Positions 1 through 9,857 of a stretch of 64,000 bases of DNA are shown here, piece by piece. How positions within the stretch are numbered: position 1 is the first letter of the stretch; the number at the start of each line of letters is the position of its first letter. This stretch comes from Cyanobacteria bacterium SW_9_44_58 (GTDB lineage: Bacteria > Cyanobacteriota > Cyanobacteriia > Cyanobacteriales > Rubidibacteraceae). The position numbers and the translations under genes were made by a program. Location: NCBI GenBank assembly GCA_003021905.1, contig PXPI01000106.1, positions 1 through 64,000 of the forward strand, written 5' to 3'. The notes under the pieces were generated by a model. That model was given only the letters and a program-made list of their open reading frames with translations. It made no database searches and had not been told where the DNA came from.

Positions 1-379
1 TTGACACTCTCACCGCTAACCTTCGGTATAGCGGGAGATTCTTGCTTCATCGGCGAGCATTCCCTTGCGCCTTTCGGCGGCGCGGGGTCTCGCCTCTTTT
101 CCTCTTAACTAGATCAACCCGTAGGTTGACCAACGGTCAGCCGCAGGCTCCGTCGTCTCACGGCGGAGTACGGCTGACCCCCGTCAGACCGAATCCACAA
201 GCATTTTCGTTTTACTTCTACGGTCTGCCCGACCAAGGATGTCCTAGCGGACGTTTGTTGGTTGGGCGCGATTCATGAGGGCCTGGGGTCGGAGGAAACC
301 TCCGACCTTTAAAAGCCCCGTCTCACCACTAAGCCTTCGGCTATAGTGGAGCGGAGCGCTACGAGCATCCTCTCGCGCC
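1..379 (+). mobile_element. Structured IS200/IS605-like non-autonomous element or remnant inserted in a fructosamine-kinase gene
   Basis: Begins TTGACACTC-hairpin-GATTC like the tnpB left end at 39948-39988. Several hairpins follow (e.g. GGTCGGAGGAAACCTCCGACC near 288-307; CCACTAAGCCTTCGGCTATAGTGG near 326-349). Kinase coding sequence resumes at about 380. Confidence 0.55.
126..178 (-). repeat. 53-nt TTGAC-associated palindromic element, copy 1
   Basis: ttgaccaacggtcagccgcaggctccgtcgtctcacggcggagtacggctgac; exact reverse complement of 15641-15693. Confidence 0.9.
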
Positions 380-902
380 ATTTAAGAAAGATGGGGAACC
401 GGTCATTCTGGATCCGGCAACCTATTACGGCGATCGCGAAGTGGATATTGCCATGAGTGAATTATTTGGCGGTTTCCCGGCAGCATTTTATCAGGGGTAT
501 AATGCCGCTTGGGAACTGGATGCCGATTACAAAAATCGGAAAGAGCTTTATAATCTCTATCACATCGTGAATAGAACTAGCGACTAAACCTTAGGTTGTA
601 GTCGTAGCTTCTGTCTAGTCCCTGAAAGAGACCAGACCCGCTATTCTCGGTTAGATTCAGGAACTTTTGCCTTGAATCCACTGGAGACGATTTCTCTCTC
701 CAGTTAAATGGTCGTACCAGCCAACAAGTGGAGGTCGTACATCATTTATAGTTTAACATCCTACTGGTCTCGCTAAAAGCGCGACTAAGCCTTCGGCTGT
801 AGTCGTAGGATGCGCGAGACCCTTGCTCAACCACTTAAATCTGTTTGGCGGCGGCTATGGTTCCCAAGCCAGTCGCATCATTGACCGTTTAATGAAAACT
901 TA
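380..902 (+). pseudogene. Fructosamine kinase family protein, C-terminal part, interrupted
   Basis: Translation FKKDGEPVILDPATYYGDREVDIAMSELFGGFPAAFYQGYNAAWELDADYKNRKELYNLYHIVN at 380-571, resuming NHLNLFGGGYGSQASRIIDRLMKT* at about 829-902. Typical fructosamine-kinase C-terminus with a roughly 255-nt interruption. Confidence 0.8.
572..828. mobile_element. Small structured non-coding insertion (MITE/REP-like)
   Basis: Interrupts the kinase reading frame. Contains two direct copies of GCGACTAA(A/G)CCTT(A/C)GG(T/C)TGTAGTCGTAG and an outer stem GGTCTCGC/GCGAGACC. Confidence 0.6.
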
Positions 903-1115
903 AATATCGTCGGGAATAACCCATTGGGTTGTTGATTGTTGGGCTTGTTGGGTTTGTTTCTTTCTCACCGCTTCTTCGGCAATGTCTAACATTTGGTCTA
1001 GGGAAGTATTATTAATAAACTTCGAGGCTTCGGCTGCGTATTCTTTATGAGGACATTTATCGCCTAAAACGCAGCCATTGGCACAGGCTTGTTCGCAGTT
1101 GATTTGGGTTTGCAC
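900..1115 (-). CDS. Small conserved Cys-containing hypothetical protein
   Basis: 71-aa ORF, MQTQINCEQACANGCVLGDKCPHKEYAAEASKF. Confidence 0.6.
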   Translation of the reverse strand: MQTQINCEQACANGCVLGDKCPHKEYAAEASKFINNTSLDQMLDIAEEAVRKKQTQQAQQSTTQWVIPDDI

Positions 1116-1182
1116 GGTACTCCTCTCTTGAATTGTCTCGTCGGCAATCGTGTTCTACTCATAGCTTACCTTACCGGCATTA

Positions 1183-1458
1183 GTGGTTGTTATTGGCAGC
1201 AAGAGCGAAAAAAGTGCAGCGGCATTGAAAACAGTAGTTACGATCAATCCAGGCAGTAACACGAGGGGAACCATCGAAGTGTACGCGAAACGTTTGTCTC
1301 GGATAACGATAGGTTTAATTATTCTAACGATCGCGGTTTATATTTTGCGAGGGGTGGGAATTTTAACGTTTATTCCCGGCGGTGTAATTTATTTATTATT
1401 TTTCGGCGCGATCGCGTGCGGCGTACTTTCCAAGTTAGCCCGTCGTTTACGCTGGTAA
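1183..1458 (+). CDS. Small membrane hypothetical protein
   Basis: 91-aa ORF with two hydrophobic segments; start uncertain. Confidence 0.45.
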   Translation: MVVIGSKSEKSAAALKTVVTINPGSNTRGTIEVYAKRLSRITIGLIILTIAVYILRGVGILTFIPGGVIYLLFFGAIACGVLSKLARRLRW

Positions 1459-1462
1459 AATC

Positions 1463-2293
1463 TTAACGTTGGGAAATTGCAACTAACTCATCCAGAGAGG
1501 CTTGCATGTGCTGGCGAACTTGTTCATAACAGGCATCAACGTAGGCGCGATCGCGCGCTGCTTTTCTACCGGAACGCTGAAAATAAATGGGAGAACACAC
1601 ACGAGTATAAATTTTCGTTGGTAGGGGAACATTGGGACCAAATCCGATTCCCAATCCCCAAGGCAAGCCCAGATAAATGGGAAACACGCGGGTTAAGGGA
1701 GTGCTAGCATCGACAACTCCTTGTTCCCGAAGCCATTGCATTAAGTCTTTGCAATCGGTGAGGATGATTAACGTTTCATGAGCGCCCACAGAAACTAAGG
1801 GAATAATCGGGATGTTTTCTCTCAGGGCAAGTTTAATAAATCCTTTGCGTCCAGCGAGTTCAATTTGATAGCGCTTGCTGTAGGGACGAAAAACATCGTC
1901 AATTCCGCCTGGATAAACTAAAACCGGTGCATTGCGAGATAACGCTGCAGTTGCAAACTGAACAGTGGCGGGAATGGCACCAATTCTCGCAGCAGAATTT
2001 AGGGTTCGGGGGGAGCTAAAGGCTTCTCGCTGCATTAAGCCATAAATCGGTCGATGGGCGCCAAAGCGACGCAGCCAATCCACTAAAAACATATACAGAT
2101 CCGGGGCCACTAAGCCGCCATTGTGGGAACCCACCAATAAGAATTTCCCGTTTTCGGGAACATTATGCCAGCCGTCCGTTTCCACCTGGAAGTAGAGATG
2201 ATAGAGCAACTGCAAAAACGGAAACAGAGATTGCAATACTTCTGGATCGCGCTTATCGAGTATTGCCTCTGGTGAATAGGCAGATAAATGCAT
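1463..2293 (-). CDS. Lysophospholipid acyltransferase / PlsC-like family protein
   Basis: GSHNGGL...VYPGGIDDVFRP motifs. Confidence 0.75.
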   Translation of the reverse strand: MHLSAYSPEAILDKRDPEVLQSLFPFLQLLYHLYFQVETDGWHNVPENGKFLLVGSHNGGLVAPDLYMFLVDWLRRFGAHRPIYGLMQREAFSSPRTLNSAARIGAIPATVQFATAALSRNAPVLVYPGGIDDVFRPYSKRYQIELAGRKGFIKLALRENIPIIPLVSVGAHETLIILTDCKDLMQWLREQGVVDASTPLTRVFPIYLGLPWGLGIGFGPNVPLPTKIYTRVCSPIYFQRSGRKAARDRAYVDACYEQVRQHMQASLDELVAISQR

Positions 2294-2430
2294 TCATTCC
2301 TTTAGTTACGCCTATTTCACAGTTTAAACAGTTTTCCGGAACTATTGATACATTGCCTCATCAAAAGAATAACCAAAAATAATTGCTTCCTGTTTCAACC
2401 AACTAAGACAGGCTATAGTTAAGCTTTTAA

Positions 2431-4482
2431 TTGGTCATTCCAACAATAACTTGCCTAACCATGATGGAAAGTCCCTTATTTTCCTTTACGATTTTATTGC
2501 TAGTGGTTCTAACAGTGCCGCCGATTTTTGAGCGGATCAAACTCCCTGGTTTAGTGGGATTGATTGTTGCTGGAATTGTTCTGGGTTCCGATGGATTAGG
2601 ACTGCTAGATGCCAAATCAGAGACCATGAAACTGCTTTCCGATGTGGGAAAAGTCTATCTCATGTTTGTTGCCGGACTGGAAATCGATCTCGATGAATTT
2701 CGGAAAGCAAAAGGAAAAGCCATTGGTTTTGGAATGATGACGTTTTTATTGCCAATTCTAACAGGCATTTTAGTAGGGTCTTTGTTTGGTTATGGACTCA
2801 ATGCGGCCATTCTGATGGGGTCTTTAATTGCCTCTCATACGCTGCTGGGTTATCCCATTGCCACTCGTTTTGGCGTCGAGCGCAATCCGGCAGTCGTCGC
2901 AACCATTGGGGCAACAATTTTTACCGATATTGCCTCCCTTTTGGTATTGGCGATTTGTCTTTCTATCCATCAAGGAGAGTTTACAGCAACCAGTTTAATC
3001 ATCCAATTATTGGGGTTAGGCTTATACGCATTGCTTATTTTATTTGGTTTAGATTGGGCCGGAAAATTCTATTTTCGACGTACAGGGGAAGAAGAAAGCA
3101 ATCAGTTTCTGTTTGTTTTATTAGCAGTCTTTTTATCCTCTGTGGGGGCGCAACTGATTCAGGTGGACAAAATTGTCGGCGCTTTCTTAGCGGGATTGGC
3201 CGTGAATGATGTGGTAGGCAGGAGTCCCGTTGAGGAGAAGGTCACCTTTGTTGGCAGTACGCTGTTTATTCCCTTCTTTTTTGTGGGGATGGGGTTATTG
3301 TTAGATGTCTCCAGTTTGAAAGCGACCTTAACCAATAATTTAGCTCTTACTGCTGCCTTAGTCGGGGGATTATTCTTAAGTAAAGGGCTCGCAGCGACGA
3401 TCGCGCAGTGGGTTTATGGCTTCACTCCTACCGAAGGATTCACCATGTGGTCGCTATCGCTGCCGCAAGTAGCGGCGACGCTGGCAGCGGCGTTAGCCGG
3501 TTTAAATCAAGGGTTGCTGGATCGCGCCGTGTTTAATGCTGTTATTATGTTAATGCTCGTAACCGCTATCGCCGGGCCAATTCTTACGCAACGCTTTGCT
3601 CGCCAGTTACAGTATGCCTACCGGGAAGCGGAAGCAGCTTCCCCCACCATTGCCCATACCTTTGTCGCCTATCCTCCCTCTCGCGTGCTGGTTTCTGTTT
3701 CCAATCCCCACAAGGAAACCCATTTGGTGGAAACCGCCGCCTTACTGGCACGGCAAGGGGAAGGCGCCATCATTTCTTTGAAAGTGGTTTTAGATGGAAT
3801 GGCCGCCAGCGAAGATTTAGAAGAGGCGCAATCCTTGCTGCAAGAGACTCAAACTTGGGGAAGCAATTTTGATGTTCCCACCATTCCCGTTTTGCGTTTA
3901 GATGATAATGTGGCGCAGGGAATTACTCGCACCGCGCGGGAACATAATGCCACTTGGATTATTATGGGCTGGAGTCCCACCACACTCAAGGAACGATTGC
4001 TCGGCAGCACCATTGATGATGTGTTTTGGTCCGCCCATTGTCCGGTAGTGGTAATGACCTTGCTGGAAGCCCCCACTGAGATTAAACGGATTTTAGTGCC
4101 GGTGGAAAATCTTACCCCCCAAAGCTGGCGTACTATTGAATTTGCTCAGTTATTGGCACAAACCAATCAAGCAGAGATCACCTTGTTGCATGTTCTAACT
4201 GAACCCCAATCGCCAGCAGAAATGGAAGCATTTGAAAAGGCGCTCCAGGAATGGTTGCTCTGGCATGAGTTTAATCTTGCCATTAATATTGAAACGATCG
4301 TTGACGATCAGGTTTCTAAGGCCATTGTGCAGTTTTCTCAGGATTATGATTTAACGGTATTACGGGCATTGCGCCGCCAAACGGCAGGGGGATTGGCAGT
4401 AAGCGATATTACCACTAACATTGTTGCTGATTTGCAAGGCTCATTGGTGTTAGTTGCGGAACCCTTGTTTAGAGAGAATTAA
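2431..4482 (+). CDS. CPA2-type cation:proton antiporter with C-terminal USP-like domains
   Basis: Multi-TM Na+/H+ exchanger signature followed by USP-like segments; start may be 2461. Confidence 0.85.
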   Translation: MVIPTITCLTMMESPLFSFTILLLVVLTVPPIFERIKLPGLVGLIVAGIVLGSDGLGLLDAKSETMKLLSDVGKVYLMFVAGLEIDLDEFRKAKGKAIGFGMMTFLLPILTGILVGSLFGYGLNAAILMGSLIASHTLLGYPIATRFGVERNPAVVATIGATIFTDIASLLVLAICLSIHQGEFTATSLIIQLLGLGLYALLILFGLDWAGKFYFRRTGEEESNQFLFVLLAVFLSSVGAQLIQVDKIVGAFLAGLAVNDVVGRSPVEEKVTFVGSTLFIPFFFVGMGLLLDVSSLKATLTNNLALTAALVGGLFLSKGLAATIAQWVYGFTPTEGFTMWSLSLPQVAATLAAALAGLNQGLLDRAVFNAVIMLMLVTAIAGPILTQRFARQLQYAYREAEAASPTIAHTFVAYPPSRVLVSVSNPHKETHLVETAALLARQGEGAIISLKVVLDGMAASEDLEEAQSLLQETQTWGSNFDVPTIPVLRLDDNVAQGITRTAREHNATWIIMGWSPTTLKERLLGSTIDDVFWSAHCPVVVMTLLEAPTEIKRILVPVENLTPQSWRTIEFAQLLAQTNQAEITLLHVLTEPQSPAEMEAFEKALQEWLLWHEFNLAINIETIVDDQVSKAIVQFSQDYDLTVLRALRRQTAGGLAVSDITTNIVADLQGSLVLVAEPLFREN

Positions 4483-5839
4483 TTTGGCAAATTTGTTGCA
4501 AATTTTCAAAGAAATCGGGATAAGAAATGGCTGCCGCTTGTGCCCCATTAATCGTGGTTTTCCCTTGGGCATTTAGCGCCGCGATCGCGAAACTCATGGC
4601 CACGCGATGATCGTTATAGGCTTCAATTTCGGTGCCGGTTAAATTCCCCCCACCGACAATTTCTAAGCCATCGGAGCGTTCTGTCACCTTTGCCCCCATT
4701 TTAGTTAACTGGGAGGCCATCACTGCAATGCGATCGCTTTCTTTCACCCGTAATTCCGCCGCATCTTTAATTAGCGTTCTCCCTTGAGCAAATACTGCTG
4801 CCACGGCAATAATAGGGATTTCATCAATTAAACGGGGAATTAAGTTGCCGCCAATTTCTGCCCCTTTTAAGGAACAAGAACGAACCCGCAAATTGGCCAC
4901 CGGTTCTCCGGCAATCAAGGTTTGATCTTCAATGGCAATATCGGCTTCCATGCGTTCCAGGGCATCTAAAATACCGGTACGCGTGGGATTAATCCCCACA
5001 TTTTCAATGACTAATTCCGAATCGGGCACAATCATTGCTGCTACTAACCAAAAGGCTGCAGAACTGATGTCGCCGGGAACAACAATGGTTTGACCTTTTA
5101 GGGTGGGTTTCCCTTGAATCGTCACGGATTTGGTTTCAGCGTCGGTGGCAATATCGGCGCCAAAGGCAGCGAGCATGCGTTCACTATGATCTCGGGAAAG
5201 AGAAGGTTCCGTAACTGTCGTTCGTCCTTCTGTCATTAATCCGGCTAACAGAATACAGGATTTTACCTGGGCAGAGGCAATAGGAGAGGTATAATCAATG
5301 GCTTGCAGCGACTGTCCTTGAATGGCAAGGGGGGCGCGGGAGTTGTTTTGTCTGCCCCAAATTTGAGCCCCCATTTGTTTAAGCGGTTCTACGACTCGGG
5401 ACATGGGGCGCGAGCGTAGGGATTCATCCCCGCTAATGACGAAAAAGCGCTGGGGAGAAGAGGCGAGCAACCCCAACATTAAACGGACTGTGGTTCCTGA
5501 GTTGCCGGCATCTAAGACCGCATCGGGTTCTTGCAGATTGCCGTTGCCTACTCCTTCTACTTCCACTTGTTGGGGATTGAGTTCGGAAATACTGGCCCCC
5601 ATGGCTCTTAAACAACGAGCGGTACTCCTAGGATCTTCTCCTAATAATCCCCCTTGGATGCGCGTTTTTCCCTGCGCGATCGCGCCCAACATTAAGGCAC
5701 GGTGGGAAATGGATTTATCCCCAGGCACCCTTAAATTCCCTTGCAAGGTAAGTCCCGCCTTCGGGGGATCAATCACTAATTGTTGCTGCGAATGAGAAGA
5801 ATGGATCGTGATAATCGACTGATTCATTATGGGTTTCAA
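4469..5839 (-). CDS. aroA: 3-phosphoshikimate 1-carboxyvinyltransferase (EPSP synthase)
   Basis: [47 protein letters not shown] motifs. Confidence 0.97.
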   Translation of the reverse strand: MKPIMNQSIITIHSSHSQQQLVIDPPKAGLTLQGNLRVPGDKSISHRALMLGAIAQGKTRIQGGLLGEDPRSTARCLRAMGASISELNPQQVEVEGVGNGNLQEPDAVLDAGNSGTTVRLMLGLLASSPQRFFVISGDESLRSRPMSRVVEPLKQMGAQIWGRQNNSRAPLAIQGQSLQAIDYTSPIASAQVKSCILLAGLMTEGRTTVTEPSLSRDHSERMLAAFGADIATDAETKSVTIQGKPTLKGQTIVVPGDISSAAFWLVAAMIVPDSELVIENVGINPTRTGILDALERMEADIAIEDQTLIAGEPVANLRVRSCSLKGAEIGGNLIPRLIDEIPIIAVAAVFAQGRTLIKDAAELRVKESDRIAVMASQLTKMGAKVTERSDGLEIVGGGNLTGTEIEAYNDHRVAMSFAIAALNAQGKTTINGAQAAAISYPDFFENLQQICQINSL

Positions 5840-5964
5840 ATAACAACGAATTAATCAGTTTTTAACAACTATTTTGAGAATAATTGCATTAATTATGTTA
5901 GCTATCGCTGCATCTTATCATTGTTGACGCTGATTAATCCAAGGCAATCATCCCGACACAACAC

Positions 5965-6429
5965 TTAGATATTTTTATTGAGCCGCCGCACTAACCAATA
6001 ACTAATAGAAAGCGCAAAAATAGCAACCGCTAAAGCCATTAAATCGGTATTGGTATATTGTTTCAGATCAAAAATAATGATTTTCCGCGCGATCGCAATT
6101 AGGGAAGTCGCAATGACTAATTCTACTTGAAAAATATGTTTCCTTAGATAAGCAGTAATATTATCTAATAATTCTAAAGCAATTAAAATATTTAAGAAAG
6201 CACCAAATACTTCGAGAAGCGTTTCCGTAAAAAAACCGGAAGGTTGTGAAGCAAATAGAATATTGCTTAAGAAAAAAAATAAATCAACTAACGCTACTAA
6301 AATGACACCCAATAAGGCAATTGTTAACACTTTAGCGACAATTACTTCCACCGATTCAGTAATTTGTAAAAATCGTTTTTCTTCCCATAATCGTCCGATT
6401 TTTTTTAACCACTCCGGCGTTTGTTTCAT
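5965..6429 (-). CDS. PsiE-like phosphate-starvation-inducible family membrane protein
   Basis: Four-TM protein resembling the PsiE family. Confidence 0.6.
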   Translation of the reverse strand: MKQTPEWLKKIGRLWEEKRFLQITESVEVIVAKVLTIALLGVILVALVDLFFFLSNILFASQPSGFFTETLLEVFGAFLNILIALELLDNITAYLRKHIFQVELVIATSLIAIARKIIIFDLKQYTNTDLMALAVAIFALSISYWLVRRLNKNI

Positions 6430-6489
6430 GTTGTTTTTCCCTAACCCAATAAGTTTTATTTTTGGTTGAAATGGAAATCATGAATTCCC

Positions 6490-9400
6490 TTATGTTTCTT
6501 CATCGATAACCGCTTTGCGGTCTAATAACACTAAATTTCGCAATTGTTCGGTATCCAGTTGGGTTAACCAGTTTTCTCCTGCATCAACCGTTTGTTCCGC
6601 CAGTTGTTTTTTGCTTTCAATCATTTCATTGATCCGTTCTTCCAGGGTACCAGTGCAGATGAATTTATGCACCTGAACATTCTGTTTTTGGCCAATGCGA
6701 AAAGTGCGATCGGTAGCTTGATTTTCTACTGCTGGATTCCACCAACGGTCAACATGAAACACATGATTGGCTCGGGTTAGATTTAAGCCAGTGCCTCCGG
6801 CTTTAATGGAGAGAATAAAAATCGGCGGGGCATCGGGATCATTTTGAAAGCGATCCACCATTTCTTCCCGTTGTTTTTTGCGTGTTGCCCCGTAAAGAAA
6901 GGGCACTTCACAATTGAATTGTTTTTCTAAATAGACTTTAAGCAGCTTGCCCCATTGAGCAAATTGGGTAAAAATTAAGGCGCGATCGCGCTCTGCAGTT
7001 AACTCTTCCAACATTTCCACCAACCGCAACAGTTTGCCGGAACGTTCCGGGGAAACCAAGGCATTTTCCTTCTGCAACAAAGCCGGATGATTGCATAACT
7101 GTTTAAGCTTCATTAACAGCGTCAGAATTTTGCCATGGCGTTGAATCCCCTCGGCTTGTTCAATGTCGCTGAGGGCTTGATCGACGATTTCTTGATACAG
7201 TTTTGCCTGTTCGCTAGATAACCCGCAATAAACATTCATTTCCTGTTTTTGGGGTAAATCTTGGATAATTTCTTGATCGGTTTTCACCCGTCGCAAGATA
7301 AAGGGTTGCACCAACGAACGCAGGGTGTGTAAGGAATCGCTATCGCTGTATTTTTCAATGGGCGTGGCGAAGCGGCGTTGGAAAAATTGGCGCGATCCTA
7401 AATAGCCCGGATTTAAAAAGTCAAGAATGGACCATAATTCTGATAGGCGATTTTCTAGGGGCGTTCCTGTTAAGGCAATGCGGAAATTGGCCTCTAAACT
7501 GCGCACCGCTTTCGACTGCTTGGCTTGGGGATTTTTGATATTTTGGGCTTCATCGATAATCACCCCTTCCCACTCAACATTGCGGAGAGTGCTGGCATCT
7601 CGCTGCGCCAAGACATAGCTGGTAATAACTAAATCATATTGTTGCGCTTGTTTGGCAAAGGGTTTGCCTTTCTTGCGCTTTTCCCCATGATGAACCAACG
7701 TGGAACAATTTGCGGCAAAGCGTTGCACTTCCCGTTCCCAATTGCCTAAAACTGAAGTGGGACAAATTAATAAGGTCGGTCCCGATAATTCCTCATTTTC
7801 TTTGAGATGCAACAAGAACGCGATGGTCTCAATGGTTTTCCCTAAGCCCATGTCATCGGCCAAACAACCGCCTAAGCCCCACTGTTGCAAAAAGGCAAGC
7901 CAACCTGCCCCTTTTGCTTGATACGGGCGCAGCTCCCCCTGAAACCCTTGCGGGGTCTCAATGGGGTGCAAAGATTGATTGTCCTTTAAGTTGGTGATTA
8001 ACTGTTGCAGCGCCCCACTGGCTTCAAAATTGACAATGGGCAATTTTCCCATGGTCTGGGTTTCGCCGCTGCTGAGACGGACGGCATCTTCCACAGAAAA
8101 ATTCATTTGCTCATCGCTAGCACTGAGAAGATTTTGTGCCGCTTTGACATCGCTGGGCTGCAGCGCCAACCACTTGCCGTTTACTTCCACCAAAGGAGAC
8201 TGTTGTGCCAATAGCTGTTCAAACTCTTTTCGAGACAGCGTTTCATCATCAACCGCCAATTCCCACTTATAATTAAGCAAACTTTGCAACCCCAATTTTT
8301 GTCCTTGTTTGGGGGCTTGGGCTTTCACTTTCACCCCTAAGCGTCTTTCCCCTTCACCAGGGGCTAAACCAGGGGGTAAGATAATGCCGAATCCATTTTC
8401 CGATAAACGCCAAGCACTGGAGCGAATGAACTCATAACTTTGAATGGGATCTAAGGAACAGCCTGTGGGAGTCGGTTGCTGTAAGCTGTCATGAATCGCA
8501 GGATATAAGCGCAACGCTAATCCCAAGCCGCGTAATAAGGTTTCTTGGGGGTTGTTTACCCGTCGTCCTTGATAGGTTAATTCTTCGGCAGATGCCTTCC
8601 AGATGGTAGCGGCATCAATAAAACAATTTTCTTGCTCTCGGGCTTGCAAGCCATATTCCAGTTGCCAGTTTTCTTGTTGTTGGTGGGAAGGGGGAACAAG
8701 CCGGAAACAAGGGCGAAAGGTATTTTGTCCCAGCGAGTCTAAGACATGCTGTCCGAGATAATTTTGAACCGGTGCTGTCCAAAGTTGAAGGGCTTTTTCC
8801 AAGCGGCGCAAGCTCATGCCTTCTGCGGTGAACGTCGGTTGGTCGCTAGAGAGGGCAGTAAACCAACGCTTAATTACCGGCGTCGTGACAGGGGGAAACT
8901 TTTGGCTGCCATAGCGGCGGATTTGGGCATCAATAACGTGACTGAGAAAGTGAATAATCAGGGTTTGGGGTTCGCTATTCAAGTCATGGGCACGACAGCT
9001 ATGGGGCATTTGCTGCGCAAAGGTTTGTAAACGGCTTTGGTCGGCTGGGGCATCAAACAGCGGTTGCCAAATGGCGGTTGCTTGTCCGGCTTCCTGGGAT
9101 TGGAGTTCCGGTAAAAATTTTGACCGAGCCAGCAACTGGCAACTCCACCGATATAGATGGGACCAAAACCGTAAACTCCCGCTTTCAATGTCACTGAGAG
9201 GCAGGTTTTGCAAGAATTTCCGAGTAAGTTCCGGGTTCAAAGAATATCCCCAAACGTACCAACTCTGAAGAAATACCTTTTCCGGATTTTCCGGGGATTG
9301 CTGGGCAAGGAGCGGTAGAAAGCGATTTTTGCCGGTTTCTTGGGTGGGAAGTGTCAGCAACTGTTTTGTGGCATTGCCAAGTTCATCACGGGAAATTTGC

Positions 9401-9564
9401 TGTTGGGTTAAGGCACTGGCGAGTTCCCCTTCACTGAGAGTTAAGGGATGGTAACCAGGCGTTTTTTCGAGGGTGATTCCTTGACTGGTACGCCAGGTTT
9501 CTCCCCAGATAAAGAATGCTTGCTTTTGTCCCCCGGACAGCCAAATTCCGTGTAACTTTGTCAT
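6490..9564 (-). CDS. SNF2-family DEAD/DEAH-box helicase
   Basis: DDMGLGKTIETIAFL, DEAQNIKN, GGTGLNLTRANHVFHVDRWWNPAVENQATDR. Confidence 0.95.
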   Translation of the reverse strand: MTKLHGIWLSGGQKQAFFIWGETWRTSQGITLEKTPGYHPLTLSEGELASALTQQQISRDELGNATKQLLTLPTQETGKNRFLPLLAQQSPENPEKVFLQSWYVWGYSLNPELTRKFLQNLPLSDIESGSLRFWSHLYRWSCQLLARSKFLPELQSQEAGQATAIWQPLFDAPADQSRLQTFAQQMPHSCRAHDLNSEPQTLIIHFLSHVIDAQIRRYGSQKFPPVTTPVIKRWFTALSSDQPTFTAEGMSLRRLEKALQLWTAPVQNYLGQHVLDSLGQNTFRPCFRLVPPSHQQQENWQLEYGLQAREQENCFIDAATIWKASAEELTYQGRRVNNPQETLLRGLGLALRLYPAIHDSLQQPTPTGCSLDPIQSYEFIRSSAWRLSENGFGIILPPGLAPGEGERRLGVKVKAQAPKQGQKLGLQSLLNYKWELAVDDETLSRKEFEQLLAQQSPLVEVNGKWLALQPSDVKAAQNLLSASDEQMNFSVEDAVRLSSGETQTMGKLPIVNFEASGALQQLITNLKDNQSLHPIETPQGFQGELRPYQAKGAGWLAFLQQWGLGGCLADDMGLGKTIETIAFLLHLKENEELSGPTLLICPTSVLGNWEREVQRFAANCSTLVHHGEKRKKGKPFAKQAQQYDLVITSYVLAQRDASTLRNVEWEGVIIDEAQNIKNPQAKQSKAVRSLEANFRIALTGTPLENRLSELWSILDFLNPGYLGSRQFFQRRFATPIEKYSDSDSLHTLRSLVQPFILRRVKTDQEIIQDLPQKQEMNVYCGLSSEQAKLYQEIVDQALSDIEQAEGIQRHGKILTLLMKLKQLCNHPALLQKENALVSPERSGKLLRLVEMLEELTAERDRALIFTQFAQWGKLLKVYLEKQFNCEVPFLYGATRKKQREEMVDRFQNDPDAPPIFILSIKAGGTGLNLTRANHVFHVDRWWNPAVENQATDRTFRIGQKQNVQVHKFICTGTLEERINEMIESKKQLAEQTVDAGENWLTQLDTEQLRNLVLLDRKAVIDEET

Positions 9565-9765
9565 TATTGATACGTTATTGATGGTTTGTCATTACAAAAG
9601 CAAAAATGCCAAGGGCATAACGACTAGCGACTTTCCCCCGACATTATGAGACTTATATTTTCTACCTTACCGTTTTCTTTCGCCTTCGGTGAAACGGTTC
9701 CCAAAGAAATCAGGAATGGATTATGAATGATGAATTATGAACGATGAATTATTGATTGTTGATTG

Positions 9766-9793
9766 TCAATTGTCAATTGTCAATTCTCAATTC
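9766..9793. repeat. Tandem heptamer repeat (TCAATTG/TCAATTC x4)
   Basis: tcaattg tcaattg tcaattc tcaattc between the divergent SNF2 and pnp genes. Confidence 0.85.
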
Positions 9794-9857
9794 TTTAGTG
9801 CTAGCATTGCCACAGAGAAAGGAAAGAAGAATAGTCAATTAAGGAAAGAAGACAATA

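Noticed and set aside
42-278. 78-aa ORF at the window start
   Set aside because: Translation runs through nested palindromes (TNGQPQAPSSHGGVRL is the repeat itself); no protein-like conservation expected.
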